This document shows positions 53,484-62,442 of a DNA stretch of 64,000 bases, in pieces. Origin of the DNA: UBA7662 sp036787895 (lineage in GTDB: Bacteria; Bacteroidota; Bacteroidia; UBA7662); the NCBI GenBank assembly GCA_036787895.1, contig DAIQOK010000009.1, positions 1-64,000 of the forward strand. Reading direction: 5' to 3'. How positions within the stretch are numbered: position 1 is the first letter of the stretch; each line of letters begins with the position of its first letter. The notes under the pieces are model-generated. The model was not told the DNA's origin. It made no database searches and saw only the letters and a program-made list of their open reading frames with translations. The position numbers and the translations under genes are program-made.

Positions 53484-55246
53484 GACAAAACGATTTGTTG
53501 AAATGCCTGCAAAGTCTCCAATAATGGCGAGCGCAGATGAATAAAATGCCGGATACCGGCCTGTTGATACCTCTCCATTTCAGCCTGCGGATAACCGGCC
53601 AAAACGAGTTCTGCCTTATCTCCCAACAACGAGCAGAAGTTCGGAACCAATGCCGGATAATCGACATCAGCGCCACAAAGGGCTATAATTTGTGCACCGC
53701 TATCTCTGGCTGCTTTTACACCTGCTTCAATACTTTCAAAGCCATTGTTTTCGATTATTTCATATCCGGCACAACTGAAAAAGTTGGCAATAAAGGTAGC
53801 TCTCGCCAAACGAATGGCGAGGTCGCCCATGGGGAGTAAAAATACTTTAGGCCGTTGTTTGGCTGCTGCAGTTTGCAGGCGAAGCGCTTCAAAATCGGCT
53901 GAAACCCGAAATCCGGCTGTTGGCCAACTGACGAGTTCAGCCGCTTGCTGATCGGGATATTGATTCACACCCACCAACACCTTCTTGCGATTGCCAACTG
54001 CCAGCGAGAGCTGTTGCCTATGTGTTTTCAACTGCTCCGGCAACCAACCATTTTGCCAGGCGGTTTCAAAACCTCCCTGGGCTTCAATGGTCTGGAAAAA
54101 TGCCCAGGCCTGGTCTGACAACTGATCTGTCAGGGATTCGAGGTAATAACTACCGGCAGCCGGATCAACTACCCGGTCGAGGTAAGCTTCGTTTTTCAGC
54201 AATAGTTGAATGTTTCGACTCAGCTCAGCTCCGAAAGTTGTACCGCCATTTACGGGCAAATCAAAAGGCTGCAGCGCCAAGCCATGAACCCCACCCAATA
54301 CCGCCGACATGGCTGCGGTGGTGAGTCGTAGAAGGTTGGTGTGTGGGTCGATGGCCGACAAAGGCGTGGCGGATGCCGAAGCCAAAATATTGGCTGCCGC
54401 TGTACAACTGTGCTGGGGTGAATAAGCAGCTACTAAACCCGACCAAAGGGTTCTGAAAGCTCTGAATTTTACAATTTCGGCAAAATAATCGGTACTCACG
54501 GCCAGCTCAAACTGCAGCGCAGGCGTTGCTTCGTCTATGCTTAATCCATCCGTCAGTAAACGCTTTAAATAGGCATTGCCCATAGCCAGAGCGATACCCA
54601 ATTCCTGCACCAGACTGGCACCATTTTCCCGAAAACGGGCGGCATTAACGCTTATCGGCAAAAATGCAGGGAGATTTTGTTGGTAATTGCGCACCAAATC
54701 ACCCAATGGCAATAACCTCCCTTCTTCTCCAAAACAACTGGCTGTGATGGGATCGTAGCCAGCACTGCCACGTATGGCTATGGCAGGAATTTCGAGCCGG
54801 TCGGCCCAGGCTTTCAACCAGCCGGCCAAAGGCACCGGATCAGTATTTCGGAAACAGAGAATGAGGTATTGAGGTAATAATTCTTCCGTCAGTGCGCCGA
54901 ATTGCTGGGATTGACTGATGGGACCATCGAAAATAATCCCTTCCGTACCGTGCATAAGGGCATGCAGCACAGCTTTATTAGTAGTCGTAGCTTGGTCGAT
55001 TACAAATCGTTCGAAGATAACCCAATCGTTGTGGTTGGCACGCAAACCTCTGCGATAAGGTAAATCACCTGGCAAATGTTGGGCAACTGACGCCGGCAAA
55101 TCGGCTGCCGTATAATAAGGAGAAAGCCGAAGTCCGTCCTCGGTGGTGGTGCGGAGCTTGTCGATAGCTTCGCCCTTTAGCTCCTGTAAAACAGCAGCTT
55201 CCCACTGGGCATAGTCGGCAGCTTTAAAGTCTTTAAAAAGATCCAT
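53480..55246 (-). CDS. mutA: Methylmalonyl-CoA mutase small subunit
   Basis: 588 residues, the non-catalytic partner of MutB. The barrel half is recognisable (FELAVSTDYFAEIVKFRAFR, DRVVDPAAGSYYLESLTDQL). The C-terminal flavodoxin-like domain lacks the DxHxxG cobalamin motif; at the equivalent place it reads LPMGDLAIRLARA. This is normal for the small subunit, which does not bind B12. It is the first gene of the operon. A near-match to the -7 promoter element (TATCTTAG) lies 23 bases upstream. Confidence 0.94.
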   Translation of the reverse strand: MDLFKDFKAADYAQWEAAVLQELKGEAIDKLRTTTEDGLRLSPYYTAADLPASVAQHLPGDLPYRRGLRANHNDWVIFERFVIDQATTTNKAVLHALMHGTEGIIFDGPISQSQQFGALTEELLPQYLILCFRNTDPVPLAGWLKAWADRLEIPAIAIRGSAGYDPITASCFGEEGRLLPLGDLVRNYQQNLPAFLPISVNAARFRENGASLVQELGIALAMGNAYLKRLLTDGLSIDEATPALQFELAVSTDYFAEIVKFRAFRTLWSGLVAAYSPQHSCTAAANILASASATPLSAIDPHTNLLRLTTAAMSAVLGGVHGLALQPFDLPVNGGTTFGAELSRNIQLLLKNEAYLDRVVDPAAGSYYLESLTDQLSDQAWAFFQTIEAQGGFETAWQNGWLPEQLKTHRQQLSLAVGNRKKVLVGVNQYPDQQAAELVSWPTAGFRVSADFEALRLQTAAAKQRPKVFLLPMGDLAIRLARATFIANFFSCAGYEIIENNGFESIEAGVKAARDSGAQIIALCGADVDYPALVPNFCSLLGDKAELVLAGYPQAEMERYQQAGIRHFIHLRSPLLETLQAFQQIVLS

Positions 55247-55269
55247 ATCAGGCTCGGGCTTGGAGGTTG

Positions 55270-55277
55270 CTAAGATA
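55270..55277 (-). promoter_or_regulatory. Candidate -7 promoter element of the mutAB operon (TATCTTAG)
   Basis: Seven of eight match to the TATCTTTG elements before lysS and ribBA, 23 bases before the mutA ATG. The same spacing supports it. Confidence 0.35.
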
Positions 55278-55365
55278 GGGCAAGGCCAGAAATATTGGAC
55301 TAAAAAGCGGTTGAATCCCCCATCCGAAGCACAATATGCCTGCTTTTATGTAGTTTCAGCAACTC

Positions 55366-56136
55366 ATGTTGTATAAAACCGGATTTCTGCTGCTCCTTCT
55401 CTCCATTTGCTGGTCTTTGTCGGTGGTAAATGCCCAAACCCGTTTATTCAACACCGAATTAGACAATCCCCTGGCCGAAAAAGCGGTGGAATGGCAGCAT
55501 ATCGCCTTCATCGCTGAAGCACTGCAAAATGACTTTAAATCGGCATTGGCTGCTACAGACAGCGCACTCTTACTTTGGGATAAGTTGGGTGCGCAACCCG
55601 AAATCGCGAAACTAAATCGATATCGCGGACTTTTACTTGCCCGATTAAATAGATACTCCGAGGCCAAATTAGCTTTGTGTCGGGCTAAAAGTATGTTTGA
55701 GCAGCAAAAGGCCGTATATGGTTTGGCCCTCACCCATTACGAATGGGGCAGGGTTTGTTTGCTGGCCCGGGAGCTAGATTCGGCTCAATATTACACCCAA
55801 ATTGCACTGTCATCCTGGCAACTTGAAAAACACGACAGCCGTTTGTTTCAGGCCAAAGTGCAATTACTTTACTTGTATGCCCGGCAATTTAACTTTCCCG
55901 ATGCCGAACGATTGCAAGTTGAGCTCGATGAAAGTTTAATGCGTTTTCCCATCGATCGTTTGAAAAAGTTGGACTACTGGTATGTCAAACGCTATTTCAG
56001 CGAAAAAAAGCTGGATTGGTCGGCTTATGAGCAATATAACCACGAATACGTTGCACTTATTGCTGCCTTTGCGGCGGAAGGCAGTACGGTAGTCTCCTTT
56101 TACAGCCTGCTGGGTGAAAAAATTCCTCAGAATTAG
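55366..56136 (+). CDS. Exported TPR-like helical protein
   Basis: 256 residues. A signal peptide (LLLLLSICWSLSVVNAQ) is followed by helix pairs of tetratricopeptide type: DFKSALAATDSALLLWDKLG, NRYSEAKLALCRAKSMFEQQ and ELDSAQYYTQIALSSWQLE have the A/G-A spacing of TPRs. No catalytic domain is present. It is probably a periplasmic protein-binding module; partner unknown. It starts on its own, divergent from mutA. Confidence 0.7.
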   Translation: MLYKTGFLLLLLSICWSLSVVNAQTRLFNTELDNPLAEKAVEWQHIAFIAEALQNDFKSALAATDSALLLWDKLGAQPEIAKLNRYRGLLLARLNRYSEAKLALCRAKSMFEQQKAVYGLALTHYEWGRVCLLARELDSAQYYTQIALSSWQLEKHDSRLFQAKVQLLYLYARQFNFPDAERLQVELDESLMRFPIDRLKKLDYWYVKRYFSEKKLDWSAYEQYNHEYVALIAAFAAEGSTVVSFYSLLGEKIPQN

Positions 56137-56180
56137 TCTGAGCTAAAGTAGTCGTTGCATATTTCGCAGGGCTTGCATTT

Positions 56181-56194
56181 AATGTGCTCATGTG
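56181..56194 (+). repeat. Short dispersed repeat AATGTGCTCATGTG (copy 3)
   Basis: Matches the AATGTGCTAATGTG repeat at 34821 with one change. It lies 23 bases outside the solo IS end. Confidence 0.6.
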
Positions 56195-56217
56195 TTTATC
56201 CAGGTTCACTACAGACG

Positions 56218-56297
56218 AGTCGGCCTACGGCCTCCTTCCATTCCCTTTGGGCTTCAAAAGAGATAAAGTTTTAGACTTTTGACACAGTTTATTGGAT
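56218..56297 (-). mobile_element. Solo end of an IS256-family element
   Basis: About 80 bases match the 3' end of the complete IS. The outer part (ATCCAATAAACTGTGTCAA on the minus strand) agrees with the terminal repeat in the first 19 bases. The inner part (GGAATGGAAGGAGGCCGTAG then GCCGACT) agrees with the bases at 35493-35518. The ~30 bases between have diverged. No transposase or second end is present, so this is a relic or a minimal non-autonomous unit. Confidence 0.75.
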
Positions 56298-56390
56298 ACT
56301 TCGCATTGAGCGCAGCGAAATCAAGGGATTTGCTCCCATACCTGCCAAAATCAACCTATTTTATCACCCCCATTTTTAGCACTGCGAAAC

Positions 56391-56406
56391 GCCACATCAG
56401 CACATT
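56391..56406 (-). repeat. Short dispersed repeat (inverted copy 4)
   Basis: Reads AATGTGCTGATGTGGC on the minus strand, one change from copy 1. Together with copy 3 it brackets the solo IS end in inverted orientation. Confidence 0.6.
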
Positions 56407-56435
56407 ACTTCTCAACTTTCTCGTTTATTTGTGTA

Positions 56436-57026
56436 GTGAACTACCTTGCACATCTGTATTTATCGGGCGATGACCCGGCTTTGCGTTTGGGTAATTTTAT
56501 TGCCGATCACCTCAAAAGCCGTCCGATTGGTTTTTACAGCCCCGATGTACAACGGGGAATTCGGCTACATCACGCCATTGATGGTTTTACCGATCAACAC
56601 CCGGTAGTGGCTCAAAGTAAGGCTCGTTTGCAGCCCGAGTTCCGCAAATATGCACCTGTGATCGTTGATGTGTTTTACGATCATTTTCTGGCTAAAAAAT
56701 GGGCCTTTTATCACGATCAAGCATTGACCGACTATGCCGCTTCAATTTACAAGGAAATGAAAAATCAGCACGACTTGTTGCCCCAGCGCGCTCAGGAAAT
56801 GTTGCCTTATATGGAGCGCTACGATTGGCTCACCAACTATGCTCATATCGATGGTATTCGGCGGGTGATGAATGGCATGAGTCGCCGTGCTCGCTTTGAC
56901 AGCGGCATGGAACGTGCTCCTGATGCCCTGGAAGCGCATATGGCTTCCTTTGATGCAGAATTCGACGCGTTTTTCCCCGAACTTCAACTTTTCGTAAACG
57001 ATTTTATTGAACAAAACCCGGGATGA
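56436..57026 (+). CDS. acpH: Acyl carrier protein phosphodiesterase (AcpH family)
   Basis: 196 residues, the same size as E. coli AcpH, which removes the 4'-phosphopantetheine arm from acyl carrier protein. Seen: MNYLAHLYLSGDDPALRLGN, GNFIADHLKS, RGIRLHHAIDGFTDQHP and the later DVFYDHFLAKKW, which hold the HD-like metal ligands of the family. The start codon is GTG. The stop overlaps the start of the M14 peptidase gene by four bases. Family assignment is firm; the activity has been tested in few homologues. Confidence 0.86.
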   Translation: MNYLAHLYLSGDDPALRLGNFIADHLKSRPIGFYSPDVQRGIRLHHAIDGFTDQHPVVAQSKARLQPEFRKYAPVIVDVFYDHFLAKKWAFYHDQALTDYAASIYKEMKNQHDLLPQRAQEMLPYMERYDWLTNYAHIDGIRRVMNGMSRRARFDSGMERAPDALEAHMASFDAEFDAFFPELQLFVNDFIEQNPG

Positions 57027-58762
57027 AGTACCGTTTATTATTTTTTTGTAGTTTATGGCTACTCGTTTTTACTCACTCACTTTCAGCGCAACAACTGGCA
57101 ACGCCCTATGAACTGGGCAATGGCAATCAAAGCACAACCTACGAAGCCTGTATCAATTGGTACCGGCAACTCGACCGTAGCTATCCCAGCGTTCGAATGG
57201 ATAGTGTGGGTTTGACTGATATTGGCCGACCACTTCATTTGGTAATGCTTGACGCAGATGCCGAATTCGCCCCGGAAAAAGCCCGAAAAAGAGGCAAAAA
57301 CATCGTTTTCATCATCAATGGTATTCATCCAGGGGAGCCTGAAGGCATCGATGCCAGCATGCGACTGGCCCGCGAGCTGGTTGCCGACCCAGTTAAAAAA
57401 AACTGGCTAAAAAACACCATCGTGCTCATCATCCCGGTGTTTAATGTTGACGGCAGTATGCGCAGGAACAGTCACAGTCGCGCCAACCAAAACGGCCCCG
57501 AGGCCTATGGTTTCCGGGCCAACAGCCGTAATCTCGACCTCAACCGCGACTTCATTAAACTCGACAGCCGCAATACGCAGAGTCTGGTTGCAGCCATTCG
57601 CCGCTGGAACCCCGACTTATTGCTCGACACTCACACGACAAATGGTGCAGATTACCAGCATGTGATGACCTTAATTGAATCGCAAGTCGATAAAATGCAG
57701 CCAGAGGTCGGTAATTGGATGAAACAAAATTTCACCCCCCGCCTCTACGACCGCATGGAGCGGGCCGGTTTCCCGATGTGTCCTTACGTCAATACCGAAA
57801 GTGAACTGCCTGACTCGGGTATCCTTGGTTTTTTGGAAACACCCCGTTACAGTACGGGTTATGCCGCGCTGTTTCATACCGCCAGTTATGTACTCGAAAC
57901 CCATATGCTCAAGCCCTACGATCAACGGGTTGCAGCAACTTACGCGCTTTTGACAATTTGTCTTGCCGAGATACAAACGCAAGGTCAAAGTCTGCAACAA
58001 GCCCGGTTGCGTGCGGCTAGCCAAACCGCAGCAGCATCTGCACTGCCTATTAACTGGAAGCTGAACAAGCAACAATTTGAGCTGATTCCTTTTCTCGGTT
58101 ACGCGGCTACTTATAAAAACAGCGAAGTACATCAAAACCAGCGGCTGCAATATGATCGCAATCAGCCTTGGTCAAAAAAAATTCCGTTTTATAACCACTA
58201 TATCAGTATCGACAGCGTAGCTAAACCCAAAGCTTACGTCATTTCCCAAGCCTGGCGGGAAGTAATTGAACGTTTGGAAATCAACCGTATTCCCTTTACC
58301 CGATTGGCAACTGATACCGTATTAGAGCTTAATTTTTACCTCATCACCGATTACCAAACGAGCCGCAGGCCTTACGAAGGCCATTATCTTCACCACAGCA
58401 CCCAAATCCGGCAACTCCAGGCGGTTCACCAATACCGTCAGGGAGATATTGTAGTGTTTACCGGTCAGGGGCATGACCGCTTTATAATTGAAACTCTCGA
58501 GCCGCGCGCTGTAGACAGTTATTTCAATTGGGGCTTTTTCGATGGCATTTTGCAGCAGAAAGAGTATTTCAGCGCCTATGTGTATGAAGATACCGCAGCG
58601 GAGCTGTTGCGTAGCAACCCGGACTTAAAGCAGCGATTTGATAGCTGGAAAAGTAGCCAGGAGAGAGAACCCAGTCCAGCTGCGCAGCTTGACTGGATTT
58701 ACCGCAACAGCCCAAATTTTGAAGGCACAGCGCAATTATATCCGGTGGGGATGTTGCATTGA
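57023..58762 (+). CDS. Exported M14 family zinc carboxypeptidase
   Basis: 579 residues. A signal peptide (LLVFTHSLSAQ) is followed by an M14 catalytic domain: the zinc ligands in NGIHPGEPEG (His, Glu), the arginine region SRNLDLNRDF, the third ligand in LLDTHTTNGADYQH, and the catalytic glutamate in YVLETHMLKPYD. The C-terminal ~250 residues have no recognised domain. It probably trims peptides or peptidoglycan stems in the periplasm or outside. It is coupled to acpH by a four-base overlap and overlaps the convergent Crp/Fnr gene by 27 bases. Confidence 0.88.
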   Translation: MKYRLLFFCSLWLLVFTHSLSAQQLATPYELGNGNQSTTYEACINWYRQLDRSYPSVRMDSVGLTDIGRPLHLVMLDADAEFAPEKARKRGKNIVFIINGIHPGEPEGIDASMRLARELVADPVKKNWLKNTIVLIIPVFNVDGSMRRNSHSRANQNGPEAYGFRANSRNLDLNRDFIKLDSRNTQSLVAAIRRWNPDLLLDTHTTNGADYQHVMTLIESQVDKMQPEVGNWMKQNFTPRLYDRMERAGFPMCPYVNTESELPDSGILGFLETPRYSTGYAALFHTASYVLETHMLKPYDQRVAATYALLTICLAEIQTQGQSLQQARLRAASQTAAASALPINWKLNKQQFELIPFLGYAATYKNSEVHQNQRLQYDRNQPWSKKIPFYNHYISIDSVAKPKAYVISQAWREVIERLEINRIPFTRLATDTVLELNFYLITDYQTSRRPYEGHYLHHSTQIRQLQAVHQYRQGDIVVFTGQGHDRFIIETLEPRAVDSYFNWGFFDGILQQKEYFSAYVYEDTAAELLRSNPDLKQRFDSWKSSQEREPSPAAQLDWIYRNSPNFEGTAQLYPVGMLH

Positions 58763-59368
58763 ATCACCTCTTAGTCTTTTTTTGATTTTACTCAGAAATT
58801 CCGGGGACATCCCGAGATAGGACGCAATGCGCTTTTGCGTCAGCCGTAATTCCAATCCCGGATACCTTTCCACAAACTTGAGGTACCTCGTTTCTGCATC
58901 CAGAGCAAGATTTTCAAGAATTCTATCCTGAAAACTCAGAAATGCTCTTTGGGTGAGTTTCAAATAGTAGGATTGCAAGTCGGGATAAACAGTAAAAAGA
59001 TTTTCCAAATCGGCGTATTGGAAACAAAGTACGGTGCAGTCTTCTATGGCTTCCAGCTGAAGTTGTGCCGGCCGACCAGAGAGGAAAGTACCTAAATCGC
59101 TTATCCACCAGCCTTCGACTGCAAATTGTAAGAGTTGTTCACTCCCTGACTGATCGGTGGCAAAGGCGACAACGGCGCCTTGCAAAACATAATAGGTCCG
59201 ACGGTAAACAGAGCCTTGAGCCAGCAAAAGCTGACCTTTTTTAAACTTTAGTTGCTGAGCAGCGGCCAGCCAGCCAACATAGGCTGCCTTTGAGACAGGA
59301 CTAAGCTGCTGAACACTGGCGTGAAGTTCGGGATACATTGGTGTAGTTAGCTGGTTGCTCTGGGGCAT
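58736..59368 (-). CDS. Crp/Fnr family transcriptional regulator
   Basis: 210 residues from the ATG at MPQSNQLTTP; a TTG six codons upstream and an ATG ten codons downstream are alternatives. An N-terminal cyclic-nucleotide-binding-type barrel (LKFKKGQLLLAQGSVYRRTY, GEWW-like VEGWWISDLGTFLSG) precedes a helical linker and a C-terminal helix-turn-helix (LTQKRIASYLGMSPEFLSKI). The cAMP-contact arginine of true CRP is not obvious, so the effector is unknown. It is divergent from the DoxX gene, which it may control. Confidence 0.85.
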   Translation of the reverse strand: MPQSNQLTTPMYPELHASVQQLSPVSKAAYVGWLAAAQQLKFKKGQLLLAQGSVYRRTYYVLQGAVVAFATDQSGSEQLLQFAVEGWWISDLGTFLSGRPAQLQLEAIEDCTVLCFQYADLENLFTVYPDLQSYYLKLTQRAFLSFQDRILENLALDAETRYLKFVERYPGLELRLTQKRIASYLGMSPEFLSKIKKRLRGDSMQHPHRI

Positions 59369-59460
59369 AATCTTGAACTGGTTCAAGGTAATTTGGTGAA
59401 CTACTTCATTTCCGGATCGACTAAGGAGATGGAGTTTTGCATCTACTTAAAAACAAGTAT

Positions 59461-59940
59461 ATGCTTAAAAATTCCATCAGCAAAAATCAAAATTTGTCTG
59501 TTTTCGATGCCGAAGGTACAGCGCTCCACTGGATGTCGCTTTTTCTCCGCATAACACTGGCGCTGGTATTTTTCCCCCATGGTGCACAAATGTTATTGGG
59601 CTGGTTTGGTGGCGGCGGCTTTGCCGCCACCATGAATTTCTTGACTGAAAATGCGGGGCTGCCTTGGCTTGCCGGGTTAACGGTCATCTTACTGCAATCA
59701 GTAGGCTCGATTGGTCTTGCACTGGGTATATTCAGTCGTTTACTGGCACTGAGCTTCATAGTTATTCTTATTGGCATGGTACTGACCAGCCATTTAGACC
59801 ACGGTTTTTTCATGAACTGGTATGGCAAGCAAGCAGGTGAAGGCTATGAATTTCATTTGCTTGCCATCGGAATGAGCATGGCTTTGCTTATTGGTGGTGG
59901 TGGTAAATATGCCATCAGTCGTAAAACGATATTCTCTTGA
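59461..59940 (+). CDS. DoxX family membrane protein
   Basis: 159 residues from the ATG at MLKNSISKNQNL. Four membrane segments with the DoxX pattern: FLRITLALVFFPHGAQMLLG, a Gly-rich loop (FGGGGFAATM), LLQSVGSIGLALGIFSRL and a last helix near 135-155. DoxX-like proteins are linked to quinone- or thiol-related redox chemistry in the membrane but have no agreed activity. It is divergent from a Crp/Fnr regulator (about 90 bases apart), which suggests regulation by it. Confidence 0.85.
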   Translation: MLKNSISKNQNLSVFDAEGTALHWMSLFLRITLALVFFPHGAQMLLGWFGGGGFAATMNFLTENAGLPWLAGLTVILLQSVGSIGLALGIFSRLLALSFIVILIGMVLTSHLDHGFFMNWYGKQAGEGYEFHLLAIGMSMALLIGGGGKYAISRKTIFS

Positions 59941-59956
59941 ATTCGCATTCAACCCA

Positions 59957-60583
59957 ATGAAACCCCTTTTGATGCTGGTCTTGGGCAGTCTATTGACTGC
60001 TCAAGTTATTTTTGCCCAACCTTTGCCAGTTGAGCTGGTTAGCAACGCCAATTCACTTTGGTATGCACATACTTTTCAAAAATTTTTTGGTAAACAACAG
60101 CGGTTTGGGATAAGTCATACAACATCGGGTATTATTCCTGTGAATGGGAATCAGCCAGCCGAATGGATGAGCCAACATTATGTCAATTGGATAATCAAAC
60201 AGGGTATTCGTTTAGATATTGGCAGCTTTTACGCCTCTAAACCTGGCATTCAAGCGAGCTTAGGGGTGCAATTTTCGAGATTTCGTTCTAACTACGGACT
60301 GCTGCTCAAGGTCAGAGCCGACCCCAATGGTTTTCGTACACGGGAGTTATTTGGATTTGGTGAATTCAAACCGCGAATAAACACCCAAATTAGATTGTAC
60401 AGTCGCTGGCAATTCATGTACAATGCTACACAACAACTGCATAATAGAAGTTACCAATATTTCCGTTTAGGAATGCACTACAGAACTTCCGATTTTGGGC
60501 TGGCCTATCTGCACGATGTTTATGGAAATTCGAAACAGCATTTTGGCCAAAAAGGACTTTATGTGAGGCACGTCTTCAACTAA
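59957..60583 (+). CDS. Exported protein of unknown function, possible outer-membrane barrel
   Basis: 208 residues from the ATG that opens a signal peptide (MKPLLMLVLGSLLTAQVIFA). The mature part is rich in Tyr, Phe, Arg and Asn with alternating strands (GIRLDIGSFYASK, LGVQFSRFRSNYGLLLKVR, YFRLGMHYRTSDFGLAYLHD), suggesting a small beta-barrel. The C-terminus ends VRHVFN, not in a terminal aromatic residue. It lies 16 bases after the DoxX gene and 32 before the CLC gene, probably in one operon. Confidence 0.6.
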   Translation: MKPLLMLVLGSLLTAQVIFAQPLPVELVSNANSLWYAHTFQKFFGKQQRFGISHTTSGIIPVNGNQPAEWMSQHYVNWIIKQGIRLDIGSFYASKPGIQASLGVQFSRFRSNYGLLLKVRADPNGFRTRELFGFGEFKPRINTQIRLYSRWQFMYNATQQLHNRSYQYFRLGMHYRTSDFGLAYLHDVYGNSKQHFGQKGLYVRHVFN

Positions 60584-60600
60584 AAATGGCTGTCATTGCT

Positions 60601-60608
60601 TATTTTTG
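60601..60608 (+). promoter_or_regulatory. Candidate -7 promoter element before the CLC gene (TATTTTTG)
   Basis: Exact TAnnTTTG match seven bases before the GTG start. It would give a leader of almost zero length. No -33 box was found. Confidence 0.3.
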
Positions 60609-60615
60609 ACCAGTA

Positions 60616-61872
60616 GTGCCAGCACAAAAAAATAAACTGCTCTTTAACTTCTGGCTGAAATGGCCTGTCATTCTGGCCTTGCTTTCAGTCGCCAGTGGAT
60701 CAGCTTCGGCTATTTTTTTGCTGTCGCTCGATGCTGTGGGCAAGCTTCGTGAAAACAACTTGTGGCTCATCGGCTTACTTCCACTGGCTGGATGGGTAAT
60801 CGGCTGGGTATATCACAAATATGGCGGTGCAGCGAATCATGGCAGTGAATTGTTGTTCGAAGCTTATCATCGCCCACAAAAATCAATTCCATGTATTACC
60901 GCCCCTCTCGTTTTTATTGGCACCCTGATTACCCACTTATTCGGTGGTTCAGCCGGTAGAGAAGGCACGGCAGTACAGATGTCGGGTGCGTTCGCGGATT
61001 TTTTCAGTCGGCGGTTTGCCTTTTCAAAAGTCGACCGACAGCTGCTTATTTTATGTGGCATCAGCGGTGGATTTGCGGCTGTTTTTGGTACGCCCTGGGC
61101 TGGTGCCGTGTTTGCTCTGGAGGTAATGGCACTCAAAAAAAGACGCTTGATCTTGGTGCTTCCTGTGATTATTTCGGCCTGGCTGGCCCACGCGGTTTGT
61201 ATGGCCTGGCCGGTAACGCACAGTCATTATGCTGCAGGCGTATTGCCCGGTTGGAGTGCCGAAACCACCCTTTGGGTAGCATTAACCGGTATTTTAAGCG
61301 GATTGACGGCCTTGACTTTTGTGTATTTCGCCCACTTTTTCAAAAGCTTATTTCAATACATTAATTTCCCTCCTTTCCGACCATTGGTTGGTGGTGCCGT
61401 GCTGGCGTTGTTGTTTTTGATTCCAGGCACCTTGAAATACGCTGGCTTAGGCTTGCCCATAATTTCGGCTGCCTTCTCTGAAAATTTATTGCCCTGGGAT
61501 TTTGTACTTAAACTGCTCTTCACCGCATTTACACTCGGCGCAGCCTTCAAGGGTGGAGAAGTTACCCCACTCTTTTTTATGGGGGCAGCATTAGGTAATA
61601 CACTTGCATTATTTTTTCCTTTACCCCTACCGTTTCTGGCAGCCTTGGGATTTGTGGCCGTTTTTGCGGGCGCAACCAATACACCCTTAGCTTGCTGGGT
61701 AATGGGCATGGAGCTCTTCGGCTGGGAATATGGATTGTGGTTAGGCCTGGCCTGTGGCGCAGCCTATTGGGCATCGGGACATCGAAGCATTTACACCAGT
61801 CAGCCACTTTCACCAGTCAGAAGATATATGAGGCATAAACAAATACTGCGACAAAGGACCAAACGTTCTTGA
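60616..61872 (+). CDS. CLC family transporter, fluoride/proton antiporter (CLC-F) type
   Basis: 418 residues with ten or more membrane helices and a GTG start. It has the proton-gating glutamate in GGSAGREGTAVQMSG (Glu116) and, later, FKGGEVTPLFFMGAALGN with Glu315 and Thr317. The GREGT and GGEVTP forms replace the GREGP and GxFxP of ordinary chloride CLCs. They correspond to the residues described for CLC-F fluoride/proton exchangers (Glu118, Glu318 and Thr320 in the Enterococcus casseliflavus protein, from memory). It probably expels fluoride. No fluoride riboswitch is visible in the short gap upstream. Confidence 0.85.
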   Translation: MPAQKNKLLFNFWLKWPVILALLSVASGSASAIFLLSLDAVGKLRENNLWLIGLLPLAGWVIGWVYHKYGGAANHGSELLFEAYHRPQKSIPCITAPLVFIGTLITHLFGGSAGREGTAVQMSGAFADFFSRRFAFSKVDRQLLILCGISGGFAAVFGTPWAGAVFALEVMALKKRRLILVLPVIISAWLAHAVCMAWPVTHSHYAAGVLPGWSAETTLWVALTGILSGLTALTFVYFAHFFKSLFQYINFPPFRPLVGGAVLALLFLIPGTLKYAGLGLPIISAAFSENLLPWDFVLKLLFTAFTLGAAFKGGEVTPLFFMGAALGNTLALFFPLPLPFLAALGFVAVFAGATNTPLACWVMGMELFGWEYGLWLGLACGAAYWASGHRSIYTSQPLSPVRRYMRHKQILRQRTKRS

Positions 61873-61909
61873 GTTTACATTTACCCTGTACCCAAAAGAT
61901 TTGAAACCC

Positions 61910-62377
61910 ATGACAAATCGAAATCAACAGCTTTCTCTGGTCGATCCGATAGATAACCAACAATTTTTAGCCCGGTTGCAGCAACTTCAGCCCGACAGTA
62001 GGCCACTTTGGGGAAAGATGACGGTAAACCAGATGTTGCGGCATTGCCTCCTGCCTTTAGAGCTGGCTGCCGGCGAACGAACCATAGCTGTCAATCGTTT
62101 TTTAGCCTTTTTTGGGCCTATTAGCAAATTGTTCTTTACCAAACAGCGCAAATTTGGCAAAAACCTGCCAACCGCGCCGGGATTGGTCATTCGTAGTCAA
62201 CCTGATTTTGAAATCACCCGAAATGCTGTTGCTCAAAAAGTAGCTCATTTCGGCCGTTTAGGGATGGCAGCATACAGCACCCTACCTCATCCACTCTTTG
62301 GTAGAATGAAGCCCGAAGAATGGAATATGTTACAAAGTAAACATCTCGATCACCACCTCCGACAATTTGGCGTTTAG
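61910..62377 (+). CDS. DUF1569 domain-containing protein (DinB-like)
   Basis: 155 residues from the ATG at MTNRNQQLSL; a TTG three codons upstream is less likely. The helical bundle has the DUF1569 marks: SRPLWGKMTVNQMLRHC near 30-46 and, at the end, HPLFGRMKPEEWNMLQSKHL followed by DHHLRQFG. The conserved histidines match metal ligands of the DinB/YfiT superfamily. The family is common in Bacteroidota and has no known activity. It lies 37 bases after the CLC gene. Confidence 0.85.
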   Translation: MTNRNQQLSLVDPIDNQQFLARLQQLQPDSRPLWGKMTVNQMLRHCLLPLELAAGERTIAVNRFLAFFGPISKLFFTKQRKFGKNLPTAPGLVIRSQPDFEITRNAVAQKVAHFGRLGMAAYSTLPHPLFGRMKPEEWNMLQSKHLDHHLRQFGV

Positions 62378-62442
62378 ATCCAGTTTGGTTCCTCTTAGCC
62401 AAAAAAGCCTGATAATTAAGCGTTTTATAATTAAAATTACCC

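Larger units (their letters stand above)
56137..56435. other. Gene-free interval with a solo IS end and dispersed repeats
   Basis: No gene. It contains AATGTGCTCATGTG (56181-56194), the solo IS end (56218-56297) and, inverted, GCCACATCAGCACATT (56391-56406). Confidence 0.7.

Noticed and set aside
52776..53501. 241-codon plus-strand frame opposite mutB
   Set aside because: Antisense shadow of mutB; no start signal and no domain.
53720..53850. Missing DxHxxG cobalamin motif in MutA taken as a damaged gene
   Set aside because: The small subunit of methylmalonyl-CoA mutase normally lacks a functional B12 site, so this is expected.
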